From positions 614,138 to 678,137 of the forward strand of contig ML976669.1 in assembly GCA_010015655.1 (NCBI GenBank): a stretch of 64,000 nucleotides of DNA. The letters run 5' to 3'. The translations under genes and the position numbers were made by a program. This document shows positions 1 through 10,833 of this stretch, piece by piece. Source of the DNA: Bimuria novae-zelandiae CBS 107.79 (Eukaryota; Ascomycota; Dothideomycetes; Pleosporales; Didymosphaeriaceae). How positions within the stretch are numbered: position 1 is the first letter of the stretch; every line of letters begins with the position of its first letter. Under the pieces are notes generated by a model. That model had not been told where the DNA came from, made no database searches, and saw only the letters and a list, made by a program, of their open reading frames with translations.

Positions 1-364
1 GATTCAGACTCACAGGTTTGAATAACAGCGTACACAACGTACTTCAAGCTCTCCGATATATTCTCTTCGCTCATGTATTCGATATGTCTCCCAAAATTGT
101 TCTGAACCATGATAGTATTGCATGCAGCTCCGAAAACTGCTATTATGATGGCACATAAAATCGTCCAGTCCTTTTTGTGGTCAGAGTCTGCACTATCTGA
201 AGCTGGAGCAGCTTACTCACATCCCAACCAACGCCGCTGCGGAGGAAGGTTCTATCATAGAAACGAAAGGCAACAGCGACAACGGCCAGACCTGTTGACG
301 ACCAAACTAAGCCAAGGATTGTGTGACCATTATTCTCATCCGGCGGAAGCTCGTGCGTTTGCAT
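1..364 (-). CDS. Rhodopsin-domain (SAT4/PTH11-like) integral membrane protein, 5' part
   Basis: Reading leftwards from ATG at 364, exon 1 (364-221) encodes a short N-terminus and the first hydrophobic segment (GLVWSSTGLAVVAVAFRFY) ending in GWD. Removing a 50-bp GT-AG intron (220-171) restores the family motif GWDDW followed by a second hydrophobic stretch (TILCAIIIAVFGAACN). Exon 2 (170-14) ends at a further GTGAGT donor, so the gene continues beyond the left edge. This order (short extracellular N-terminus, TM1, R-F/Y-x-R-T, GWDDW, TM2) is that of the fungal multi-pass 'rhodopsin domain' proteins, an expanded family that includes PTH11-like receptors and proteins near toxin clusters. Most members have no known function. 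Only about 100 residues are visible, so receptor or cluster roles cannot be inferred. Confidence 0.8.
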
Positions 365-1118
365 GGTGGCCAGCGGCGGGTCTTGGATGGTAGAGTGGAG
401 ACGTTAGAGGATTTTTCGATGGAAATGGATTTAACGGGGGCGGCGATAAACTCAATCTAGTAGCCGCCAACATGCCTTCCCGTGGTGCGTTTTAAAACCC
501 AACATAACACAAGCACGTAGACACCACCCAAATGCAACGCTTTGATACCTCTCGACATGATGAATTCCGACATGCCGCTTCGAAACGGGAACCTTTCCCT
601 ACCCAATTCCTGTTCGGCTAAAGATCGCCGAGATCATCATCTGTTGCAACCGTGACACGCAGCTGCAGGGTTCGCAACAAGGCAAAGCCCGACTGGAGAA
701 GGTGGGACACGACCAGGATCGGCCATCGCGAACGCCGCCTACTCCGCCCTCCAAACAGAGAGTGCATTGGAGTTACACAGCATATCGGTGACCTATATCC
801 ACCCCAAACTGATTACTGTCGTGCGAAAGAACCCTACCGTCTAATTTATCCCCAAACTTGCTGTATTTGAGCTCACGTTATCCTTGATAAAAAGCTGCCT
901 TGCACGACAATAAGCAACCACCGCAAATCACAGCCTACAGCGAAAACACACCTCTTCCAGTTGCCACATCCTGGGGAAGAAAATTTTGTCATGTCCAAAA
1001 ACGGAGCTCATCACGTATAGGCAGCGAGCGTTACCCACCTTGTCCCACAACCAAGTGACGACCCGCTGGACCCACTAGTCTGTCACGACACCGATCCATG
1101 CTGCAGCATCAACACTGA
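365..1118. other. Intergenic region, no gene seen
   Basis: About 750 bases between the divergent start of the membrane-protein gene and the recognisable part of the transporter relic. Short open frames here (for example 652-870) show no family resemblance. The missing N-terminus of the transporter may lie in its last 100 bases: in-frame residues just before 1119 are interrupted by a TGA at 1116-1118. Confidence 0.5.
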
Positions 1119-2665
1119 CGAACACAAAACTGGACTCCGCGCAAGAAACTGCGCCTTCTCTTCGTAGTATGCTGGTGCGCGTGGTGCGGTGCTTTAGCAC
1201 CACCCGCTGGGCAACTAGCATACTTTCACCAGTTGAAGTTGTACGAGCGAACGCCGACACAACGCAGCTACTCGATCAACGCAGCTGTCGCCGGTCTACT
1301 AGGCGGTCCATTTATATTCGTTCCTATCGCCAGGATAGTGGGCCGGACTTTAGTAATCTTCTGGAGTCTGATAGGAACTTTTGTCTGCCAGATCTGGGCC
1401 GCTTGCATGACTGGCAGCGATGATTACTATGCTTTCATTGCCTCTCGCCTTTTCGCAAGCCTTTTTGGATCGCCTTCGACAATACTGGACGCCGGTTATA
1501 TTATAGATTTATTTTTCCTTCACCAGCGAGGTAGGGCGTTCGCTTGCTACGAGCTCAGCCTGCTGCTAGGTGTCATTTGCAGTCCCACCATAGGGGGCTT
1601 CATCGTACAGAGCCATACTTGACCGGCCGTCTTCTGGTGGACGCTTGCTCCCGTTGGTGTTGGTATTGTGCTTATTTTCTGCTTCGGCGAAGAAACGGGC
1701 TTTGCTCGAGGAAGCACCGCTACCTTTTATCCTAAAGCCCCAACGTCCTTCTTGCAAAGTCGCATCGCGACTCTTCTACCTGGGAACCGGGTCGCCCCAC
1801 GTAACCACTTAGATAGTATGGTAGGTTTTCACCACACCCACTCTTTCACACAGAATGCTAATAAGGCTTTCTCTGGTAAAATGCTTCGTTGCACCATTCA
1901 TCATTGGCACATCGCCAGTCGCCGTCATCGCGGGGCTCTACATGTTGGTTTCCTTTGGCTTCAGCATCATGCTTGCCATTCAGACAGCGATATATCTGCA
2001 AACACCTGAGAAACACGGCGGTTACGGTTTTACGGCCGCGCAGAACGCTGCATGTCAGTTCCGACCTTCCCTCCCGATTCCAAGTTTCTACTAACACCGT
2101 CGCAGTCACATTTGTGACCTGGCTCACTGTCCTCGTAGCCCAAGGCATCAGTCTCCTAATGAGCGATCGACTCCCTCTCTGGGCCGCACAAAGATTCAAC
2201 AAGGGCGTCTGGCGTCCCGAGTACCGAGTGTGGAACATGTGGTTATCAGCCGTCCTTGCACCCATCGGCTTTGCCATCTTCGGAGTAACACTGCAGTACC
2301 ATTACCACTACATGCTTCTCGCCCTCGGCTCGTTCCTGGTCAACATCGCCTCGCAGCTGTCCGTCCCGCTGCTGATCAACTGCATTATTGAGTGCTTCAT
2401 CATGCACCCTGTTGAGGTGTCTGTGGCCATGAATACTTGGCGACTGGCCTTTGGCATAGCGGTGGGCTTTGCCGTTGAGCCCTGGGCAGAAGCGGTGGGC
2501 GAAGGGTGGGTGTACGGTATGGCGTCTCTTTTTGTTTTCGGAGCGAGTCTTCTTACAGCTTTGCTGGCGTGGAAGGGGGATCGCTTGCGAAAGTTGTACC
2601 CCTTGAAAAGTCTGGCTGTCTCGGAAGAGGGTGAACGAGTGGCACCGGATCATGCAGATGTTTAG
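1119..2665 (+). pseudogene. Broken MFS drug/polyamine-type transporter
   Basis: The conceptual translation follows a DHA1-type major facilitator: NWTPRKK at about 1125, then TM1, a TM2 region with GLLGGPFIFVPIARIVGR, a loop with D-A-G-Y-I-I-D-L-F-F-L-H-Q-R-G-R-A, and the TM4-5 motif SPTIGGFI. The expected W/P-rich link before FWW instead carries TGA at 1620-1622. The frame resumes at once (FWWTLAPVGVGIVLIF, then EETGFAR). A second break lies near 1815-1866: frame 0 must switch to frame 1, and no GT-AG pair there gives the right phase. The rest reads cleanly through a good 52-bp intron (2054-2105, which joins NAA-F-TFVTW) to stop 2663-2665, with C-terminal transmembrane segments. An in-frame TGA at 1116 also lies upstream of the recognisable start. 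I infer a dead gene. Sequencing errors are the alternative. The family usually exports drugs or polyamines by proton antiport. Confidence 0.75.
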
Positions 2666-3053
2666 ATCTATTACGTGATTTATGGTAGGAGATTATGGTA
2701 ATAGGGTGCCTTTGTCGGTCCTTTTCGTGAGCATGTTTTTCGGAGTGCTAATAAGAAGTACGGAAATCCTCCGATATCATGTCGTTACACTGAAGCTCAG
2801 CACTAAGTCCGTAGTCCGAGAATTGTGGGTCCGCTAACTGCACAGGTGGAGCTTCCTTCCAAGGTTGATAGCAGTCGTACCGCGGTCAGTCAACAACGGG
2901 CCACTGTCAGGGGTCACGATTGACGCGGGAATGCGGGGGTGGTAGTTTATTAACAAGCTACCTCACGAAACCTATTGATAAATGCACTGCGGCGCAGCTT
3001 TCGTCACAAAATGTACATTTCGGTTTCCCTTCGCACAGTAAAATCAGCCCACT
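2666..3053 (+). other. Intergenic region upstream of the methyltransferase gene
   Basis: About 390 bases holding the 3' flank of the transporter relic and the likely promoter of the next gene. I see no coding frame or repeat in it. Confidence 0.5.
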
Positions 3054-4193
3054 ATGCCGACTGAAACCCCTTCAATAACAGCTCCATGGTTCGACACCGA
3101 TCTAGACGCCCGCCTCACGCCGGAAGCCCTCTCCTTCTTCTCCAAATACTGCCACCTCAAGCGCGAAGATTTACACGAGCACCTCCACTCCATAGTAAGC
3201 TCGACAACAATTCTCAAAGTCTCAATTCACCCGTCTATACTAACACCCAAAAAGCACCAACGCGCCTGGGCCATCCGCCCCTACCCCTGCGTCGGCCAAT
3301 GGGGTTTCCTCGCCCCCAAACTCGCCGACTCCCCCGCCTACCCTACCGTCCTGCAGCACGCCAAAGCCGGCGCCGTAATCCTGGACTTTGGCTGCTGCAT
3401 GGGGCAGGACCTGCGGTATCTAGCTGCCGGCGGCGCGCCTACGGAGAATATGTGTCACGGTTTGGAGTCTCCCTTTCCCCACTTGCAGTGGCGCCTCACC
3501 TGTGTTGAGATGCGACTACCCATCCTACACTAGCGCTGTTTACAGCCACTCATGTATACCTACTGTTCGTAGCTTCACCCAATACAACAACAAGTACAAT
3601 TCTCAATTTCTTCCTTATGCGTATGGATCACTAGCTCTCACAATATGTTTGGCGCGGACATCGAGCCTGCGTTCTGGAAGCTTGGGTACGAATTGTTCCA
3701 GGACCGGGGGAAGTTTAAAGGACGGTTTTTGCAGTCTGATATTTTGGATGATAATGGTGGGAGCGCAGAGGGAGTGTCGACGGGGTCTTCGCTGCGGCAG
3801 CAGTTGAGAGGCAAAATGGATGTGGTGTATGCGGGTGCAGTATTCCATTTGTGGGATCTGGATACCCAGTTTGAGGCTTTAAAAGGATTAGTGGAGCTTA
3901 CGCGGCGGAATGCGCTGTTTGTTGGTTGTCAACTTGGAAGCGTGGAGGTCGAGACGAAGCCAGCCTGGAGAGCAGGCTTGAAGCCGCGGCTATTCCACAA
4001 CGCCGAGAGTATAAAGACGCTGTGGGAGCGCGTGAGCGAGGCAACGGGTACGAAGTGGGAGGTTGAAGCAAGAACTGTGGATCTAGATGTGCTGCTTCCG
4101 AATGAGAGAGATAGGTCTTGGATGGACGAGACGAATCGGGGACTTTTCTTCGAAGCGACGAGGGTGGACCAAGGCGCGAAGAATAATCTGTGA
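3054..4193 (+). CDS. AusD-like SAM-dependent methyltransferase
   Basis: Likely transfers a methyl group from S-adenosylmethionine to a small molecule. Exons 3054-3194, 3255-3451 and 3635-4193 give 298 aa, close to the usual length of this fungal family. Intron 1 (60 bp) has a TACTAAC branch site. Intron 2 (183 bp) is less certain because its acceptor is weak. SAM-binding motif I reads VILDFGCCMGQDLRYLAAGGAP. It is followed by GADIEPAFWKLGYELFQDR, FLQSDILDD and DVVYAGAVFHLWD, the family's canonical run (motif, acidic E/D for the ribose, 'AGA.FHL.D' post-motif). Members such as AusD work in meroterpenoid and other secondary-metabolite pathways. No polyketide or terpene synthase lies beside it, so the substrate is unknown and the gene stands alone here. 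It ends 110 bp from the convergent HET gene. Confidence 0.8.
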
Positions 4194-4302
4194 GAAAGCC
4201 ATGGAGAGTTTCTGTTTGCAGTTTTTCTTTTATTGTCACCAACGCTCTATGTCGACCTACATACGATACCACTACGAACTCCTATGAAAATTCCTCCACA
4301 AA

Positions 4303-7300
4303 CTAACCATCGCTTTTATATGTCTCTACCAGTTCATCATACCTCTCCAAAAACCGCGTCCAACCATCTTGATCAGCCTCGAGGTCACGCATCCACTCCT
4401 CAGCGAACTGGCGCGGCGTCCTCCCTTCCGCATCCACTGCGCTTATACTTTCAGCTCCCCCATAGCGCACCACGACCTCCACAAGGTCGTAATACTGATA
4501 TCCAATCTTTTCAGCAATAATTACATGCAACGGCGTCCTCTTAGACTCGTAGACCGCGTTGGCGTCCATGACTCCGCGAGATAGCAGCGTCTCCATAGTC
4601 TCCGCTACCTTAGCCGCTCTTTCCAAAGCCAAAAGATGCAGCAACAATGACTGCTGGAGGTTGGGAGGTACAACCATGCGTTCAAGCTCTTCGAAGAGGT
4701 CATAGCGTATTTGGGCCCAAAAATAATTGGCCGCGTGTTCCATGGATTGATTCAGGACTGCGACGTGGCTGAACATTTCGAAATTGTGCGGGAGCGTCTT
4801 TGAGCGACGGCGTAGGCTTTCTAGAACGAGGGCACACGATCGGCTGGCCGCAGCGGACAGGAAAACTGAGGAGTGGCTAAGCGCGCTGATGACCTCTTCC
4901 TCGGCATGGCAGATCAGACAGGAGGTGAAGTCGTCGACATTGAGATTTGCATACCACATTTGCTCTCTTGTATCGGTCGTCGGGTTTTCATGTAAAGCTT
5001 TGAGAACCATTTCCTCTGTTATCTTGAAGTCGTTCCTTCGGTAACGAACGAGGTTCAGAAGATGAGCATAACCCAACCTGGAAGTGGCGAGGAGAGCATC
5101 CAGATGTTTCTGGGTAATGGGTCCAGCTTGTTTCTGGAGGATTGCAAGATGAAAGTGCCCATACTCTCGTATGTATTCATAATCTTCGCGTTCGTACATC
5201 GTCTCCATGACGGCGTCAATAGGCAAGTCTTGTCGAAATTTCAACCACAAGAGTATCTCATCTTTGTTGAACAGTAGAGTCTCGAGCACTCGCTCACTTA
5301 TGTTAATGGTTATCTTGTCGTTTTCCAGCAAGGCGATCAGGACCTCTTCACGGCCAGACTTCTCTTCGCTTCCTACGAACGCGAGCATGGCTTCTTCTGA
5401 GACCCGCCATTCGGTCTTTGCATACTGAGTGAGGAGCTTGACAATTGGTAATGTTGCATGTCCGTAGTGAGTCAGAGCAGTATCGAGCGTTGAGTATGTG
5501 ACGAGGTCTTGTGGGTTGCTTGCTGTGTCGAGTAGCGCGGATGTAGCGTTTTCATCCCATTTGACCGCAGCCAAGATTGCGTGGGAAGTGATAATCACAC
5601 GGTCGGCATTTCCCTCCAGCATTTCTCTCACGAAGCCGCGCTCTTTCTCCGAGAATCTGTCCCTACGGTTCCGTAGAGCTTCTATGATATCCAAAAAATT
5701 GTCGATTGGAGCCTCGCAGTGCTTAATGAGCTGGTTGAGACACCAACTATTGGCTACTGCGTGAGAAGCTTCCAACAGTTCAATCTTTGAGAGGGCGAGG
5801 TCAGCTCGCGACAGTTCCAAGAGAAAGCGAATATAGTCGTCCTCCCAATCACTGGATCGGAGTTCTTTTTTCATCTCATGAAGTTCAAACGGTAATATCG
5901 ACTGCGCATCTTTCCGAGAGGCTACGAATGATTCCGCTAGATCTTCCCAGTTCTGCGAACGAAGCCGTATGGCGTCAAGCACCATCTTCTTGTTCACTCC
6001 TCGTGACATAACCTTCGATGCAAGATCTATTAAAACGTGGGGATTGGTACGCTCTGACTGTAAGAGCACGCCGACGTAAGTTACAACGTTATCATCCGGG
6101 TCAGTGCCGATCTTAACCTCCATGTCCGCATGGAGGATGATGCGAGCACAACATTGTGCTACTCCGCGTGGTCGAAACCACTCTCGGCGGCTTTCATGGT
6201 CTTCATTTTCGTATCTCTCCATTAAGAGGTCTTTTGCCCGCTCATACCAGGATCGCCGATCCATTGCATCCTTTAGGCGCTCACGTCCCGCAACGAAGGT
6301 TTCAGTTTCCGGACCGTACGTGGAATTGTATATGTCGACCATGGTACCGAGTCTACGGCAAGCCTGCTCATACTCGTCCCATTGCATGAATGATGAAGCC
6401 ATAGCCGACAGTGCTCTTCCTCTCGAGAAATCTTGTGTATCATTGATGCCTGCGGCCGCTGACGAGCGATGAGAAATATTCTGCATCAAACACAATGCTT
6501 GCTGATCCCCATCATCGGAGTCCTTCTCCCAGTTCCATATTAACGGCACCTCGTTAGTGAGTCGATCGATGCGGCGCAAGAATGGTTCCCATGACACCCA
6601 GGTTCCTTCGGAGCGTTTACGACCGGGTTCAAATACCTGGGTCGAACTAGTATCAACGACCGAAACAATACGAAAGTAGTACTCGTATGGCCGCGCAACA
6701 ATCAGCCTCCTAGCTTTCGGTAGAACTAGGACGATATCGTCATTCGCAATTTGTTCTGCAGCGGTCCGCATCTTGATAGTCTGGCTCCACCTATAGTCAT
6801 CCTCCAGAAACATTGATGCTCCCATAGATGTGATCCTGATCTCTTGCTCCATTGCCCATGTCGTAGCAGAGGAAACGTCCTCGACCTTTCCCAAATCATA
6901 GCAACCGCCCCGCACAAACAACATCTGCTTAATGGAGGACGCTGCAAGTACTGTGTCATCGCCAAAGATGGCTTTTCCTAAGTCTTCCAAAAGATTTTGC
7001 CATGTCTTCCCATAGTCTGGCTGCATTGTCGCCATCATCGTGCTATCAGAACACAACCCCCACAGAGCATATATTTTGTCACGAGGATCGGTAGCGTCAT
7101 TTGAGTGAAACCTGTCGATAAGATTAATCAATGTGTCGATGTTCAGATGAGCCTGGCTCTTGAGGCTTTCCCGGTATGCGGAGCGTTGAATAAGTAGAAT
7201 AAAAGCACGAATGCGGTTTCGCAACTTCCAATCGTCAAAGTCTGGGAGGGCTTCTAGACCTGAAAGAAATGTCGCAGTCTGTAGTTCTGCTTCGCCGCAT

Positions 7301-8162
7301 ACAAACAATATGTTACGAGCAGCAGTGACTTCTTGCAGAATCTAATTGTTCGATCAGTATGCTGAAGAAGATGTGCAAATATTAATTGCTTGATGAACAT
7401 TTTTGTTCATTGCGTACTTCTTAACGAGTTCCCTCATTGCGTCATCACTCCTGGATGGAAATTCAGGCGTGGTTCTTATTACTGAAAGCTTGGTGAACGT
7501 ACCCACATGCGTCGGAAGTACGGTCGATTGAGCAGTGCATGGATTGCCAGTACCACATCTGCATTGCATGTCTCAGCATTATAGTTGCGGCTTGAATCTG
7601 CTGTGAAGATCCGCGCAGCCTCAGGGGAGAAATGATCAACTGGTTGCTGACTTTGCGAAAGGTTCCTCAGCTCCTGGAAAGCAAGCGCGCTGTTGTCAAC
7701 CTCTCCGCCAAGCCATACTACGACCCGATTCGCAAGCCCGTATATTCTAGCCATTGCGGCTACTTGCTGCGTTTTTTCTCTTTCATCTTGCTGGTTGATA
7801 CATACGGCGTCAACCCAAAGTATTCGCTCAAAGAACGGATCACGCAGTTGCACTAGTGCTGCGTGTAAATTCGGCGTGGCGAGAACCTCGATTTGAGTGT
7901 CATTGCTGTGCATATAGATGGCCTTCCGGCCTTCCGGACTGCCCCAGACGTAGGACAGACATTCGTAGAGGTGCTTCACCAAGTCAAATGTCGAACTATG
8001 CTAAAAGCCTTGGAAACTTACAGAGCGACCGCTATTCAGCGGATAAGTCACCAGTTTGCAATATATCGGAGCAGAACGGTCATTCGAAGGTTGAAGCTTG
8101 AGGAGACGGATGTCGAAGGCGTCTGTATCCGCATCGGAGGAAAGTGAGGCATACAACGCCAT
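4303..8162 (-). CDS. HET-domain protein with long repeat-rich C-terminus
   Basis: Heterokaryon-incompatibility (HET) domain protein of about 1216 aa. The exons are 8162-8022, 7973-7503 and 7341-4303. Intron 1 (8021-7974) joins residues just before YECLSYVWG, and intron 2 (7502-7342, 161 bp) joins RRMW to ILQEVTAARNILFVCG, both standard HET motifs. Other landmarks are LWVDAVCINQ (about residues 99-108), QVAAMARIYGLANRVVVWLG, and a DPRDKIYALWGL block past residue 250. The middle (residues 300-1050) is helical, without a domain I can name. Near the C-terminus, TPLHVII...LVEVVVRYGG...DAEGRTPRQFA resembles one or two ankyrin repeats. HET proteins trigger cell death when unlike individuals fuse, and many act as NLR-like immune factors. 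No NACHT P-loop is visible. The start at 8162 is the first ATG in frame with the HET N-terminal strand IRLLKLQP. Confidence 0.88.
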
Positions 8163-8743
8163 CGTCAGCCCAACACCAGTACGACCAAATGCAAAGGAGC
8201 GATCTAGTGAGCCGGCATTAGTTAAAGACGTTGCGAGTTTTCGCAGTTTACATGAAGATTTTCAAATCGCAAAAGGTGTAATGGGATAGGAACAGATGCA
8301 ACCGCACCGTCTCTCCGCATTTCGTAAGATTTTGTACTCCAATCCTTCCCCCCACATGAGATGCATAGGGCGGCAAGCCCATCCCACTGGGGCGCGCAAA
8401 CCCAACGATCTCGTCGCCACGTACATGGTGACCAAGTTTGCCGACAACAGGTTCCGATTTTCTGGGCAGCTTGCTCTGGCAGTTTGCGTAGGGGAACCTA
8501 CCTTGACCGGCGGCGTCATAGGCCAAGCGTCCGCCCCGCGTGCCCTGTGCTTCACCAGGGGGCATCAGCCGCACGGCTGTGTGAAATGGACCATCTGAGC
8601 CGCCTTCGAAGCGTACCGAACCTTAAGAACTCTAAGCGCATGCAACACGTATATTGCGCCTCAATCCCACGTCCTCTGCCGCCTGCGTTGCAACACCTTC
8701 CTCGAAGCTTGTTCTGAAGTCACACGGAACCTACCCCGTCGCC
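8163..8743. other. Divergent intergenic region between HET and PEF genes
   Basis: About 580 bases between two divergently transcribed genes, so it should contain both promoters. Overlapping open frames exist on both strands at 8248-8598 but match nothing I know and have no splice logic. I treat it as non-coding. Confidence 0.5.
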
Positions 8744-10006
8744 ATGGCCTACAATTCGAGATTCAACCCAGACAGGCTGCCTGCGCATGCGGAGCCTGAG
8801 CAGGTAGACTTACCGAGTCCCTCTAGACGGTACAGGTGATGGACTGACATCGGGGGGGGGATAGGCCGCCGCGCTGCTCGCAGGCGGAGGGCGCGACTCT
8901 GCACGTCCACCTCGAACCTCTTCGGCGCGTCCTGACTATTCCAACACGCCCCCTCCAGCATCGCGCCCAGATGACCGCTACGGCCGCACCCACAGCAACA
9001 GCTACAGCTCCTACGACAGTAGACCTCCCCCCGGCGCATATGGCGCACCCGACCCCCGCTATGACGCCCGCCCGCGATACGACGCGCAGCCCCGCCGTGA
9101 CAACCCACCCCCGCTGCGCGACCCGCGATACGATGGGTATGGCTCACCACCACCGCAAAACTATGGTCAAGGACCGCCGCCATTGGGACACCATGGGCGA
9201 CCGGCGATTCAACAGCGGCCGCCACCCACCCCTGCACCACCACTGCCAAGAGATGGAAATGATAGGGAAGCGCTGAGAAGGACGTTTGATTCCGTAGACC
9301 GAGATGGAAATCGCTCGCTTACAGAGGAAGAGCTGAGGGCGGCGCTGGTCAATGGAGACTGGACTCCATTCGATCCACACACCGTAAGGATGATGATCAG
9401 GTAGACCCTCACACCATCTCCCAAACAGGGCGCACAGCTACTGACGCCCACAAAGAATGTTCGACACGGACCGCTCTGGCTCCATAAACTTCGAAGAGTT
9501 CTGGTGAGTACTGTAAGAAATGTTGGCGGAGAAAGCACGCAAGGCTGACACGCGCAAAAGTGGCCTCTGGGGCTTCCTCACCGCCTGGCGGAAACTCTTC
9601 GACAAATTCGACACCGACCACTCGGGCTCCATCTCCTACAGTGAATTCTACGAAGCCGTCAAAGCCTTCGGATATAGCCTGTCCGACCAGTTCGTGCAGC
9701 TCTTCTACAGCACGTATGACCGCCGCGGCAACAACAACATGAGCTTCGACCTGTTCGTGCAGGCCTGCATCAGCCTGAAGCGCATGACGGATGTGTTCAA
9801 GAAGTACGACGACGACCGGGATGGGTACATCACCCTAAGCTTGTAAGTCCTACTGTAGTCCCAGAGTGGCGTGGAGGGTAGTAGAATGAGAGCTAACGCG
9901 AATACAGCGAGGAGTTCCTGACAGGTGCGCAAACGCTTTTCCTTTTCAACAGCATCTCGGCTGCGACTGATACCGGCCTGTACTAGAAATCATCCGCCAG
10001 AGATAG
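8744..10006 (+). CDS. Penta-EF-hand calcium-binding protein (peflin/ALG-2 type)
   Basis: Calcium sensor of about 320 aa from six exons: 8744-8803, 8865-9400, 9456-9503, 9561-9842, 9908-9924 and 9987-10006. All five introns are 55-65 bp with GT-AG ends, and the phases agree throughout. The N-terminal half is Pro/Gly/Tyr/Arg-rich and disordered, as in peflin. Five EF-hand loops follow: DSVDRDGNRSLTEEEL, FDTDRSGSINFEEF, FDTDHSGSISYSEF, a degenerate YDRRGNNNMSFDLF, and YDDDRDGYITLSF. The C-terminus, EEFLTEIIRQR, is built from the two tiny last exons. Penta-EF-hand proteins dimerise through EF5 and bind membranes or partners in a calcium-dependent way; yeast Pef1 acts in bud-site polarity. Frame restoration at every junction makes the model strong. 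The exact role is inferred from the family. Confidence 0.9.
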
Positions 10007-10833
10007 TCACGATATTTGCCCGACACCTGGAACCCGCTTTTCTGCTGCTTGAGGAGACGGACATTGCTGTCTGCATGGTTTACGCTGTGGGATCCAGAGA
10101 GCTTCCACAGTTGATGACGCTACGGATGTAAAGGGTTTAAATGGAGAAACGGGGATGGGAGGTGGATGCTATATAGATATCCGGGAAATGAATCGCTGTT
10201 TTTGTTCAATTCGTGCGCTGACCGTCGTATCCTGCTCGAGAAGTGATTAAGATGGATTCATCGATTCAAGTTTTAGAATACTACTCGTACTCGTTTATTC
10301 TTACAAGGCCGGAACGGACCGTGTTGATCAGGCGGAGAGCGTGAAACTACCGCAGCAAAATTGTTTCTGATGCGTATGGTATTGCTAGAACTAGCATGTT
10401 AACAGATATTACCATTTCTATGAAGTGAATCCATGCGCGTACGTCAAAGACGTAGCATGAACTTTGTCAAAAATGCCGTTACCGCCAATAACCCATGTGA
10501 AAAAAGGGCGGGCGAACCCCACGATATATGAAAGGCTGAAGCTCCCTGCTCCACGCTGAAATCCCGAAAAATCGCTGGCCTGAAATGCTGACGAGGGTAT
10601 CTATAGAGCACATATACACAAAAGAAAAGAGTTTGATCGATATAATATAACGTAGGAGTTGGCGTATTATGGAAACTAGTGACAGACTTGTCAGATCGCA
10701 CGTGATTCGACAGGGTGCATATGCAACGGGTGAAGAACAGGTGGTGCTGATGGCAAGTTAGCCAAAAAACCGTTTTAGGTTACGGTCGTAACCAAAGCCA
10801 AAACGCTAGCCAAATAACATTCAGTTGTGGATG
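10007..10833. other. Convergent intergenic region
   Basis: About 830 bases between two converging 3' ends. The frame at 10444-10701 on the minus strand has no recognisable content. I see nothing else here. Confidence 0.5.

Noticed and set aside
8248..8598. Overlapping open frames on both strands
   Set aside because: They mirror one another, carry no motifs, and fall in a divergent promoter region.
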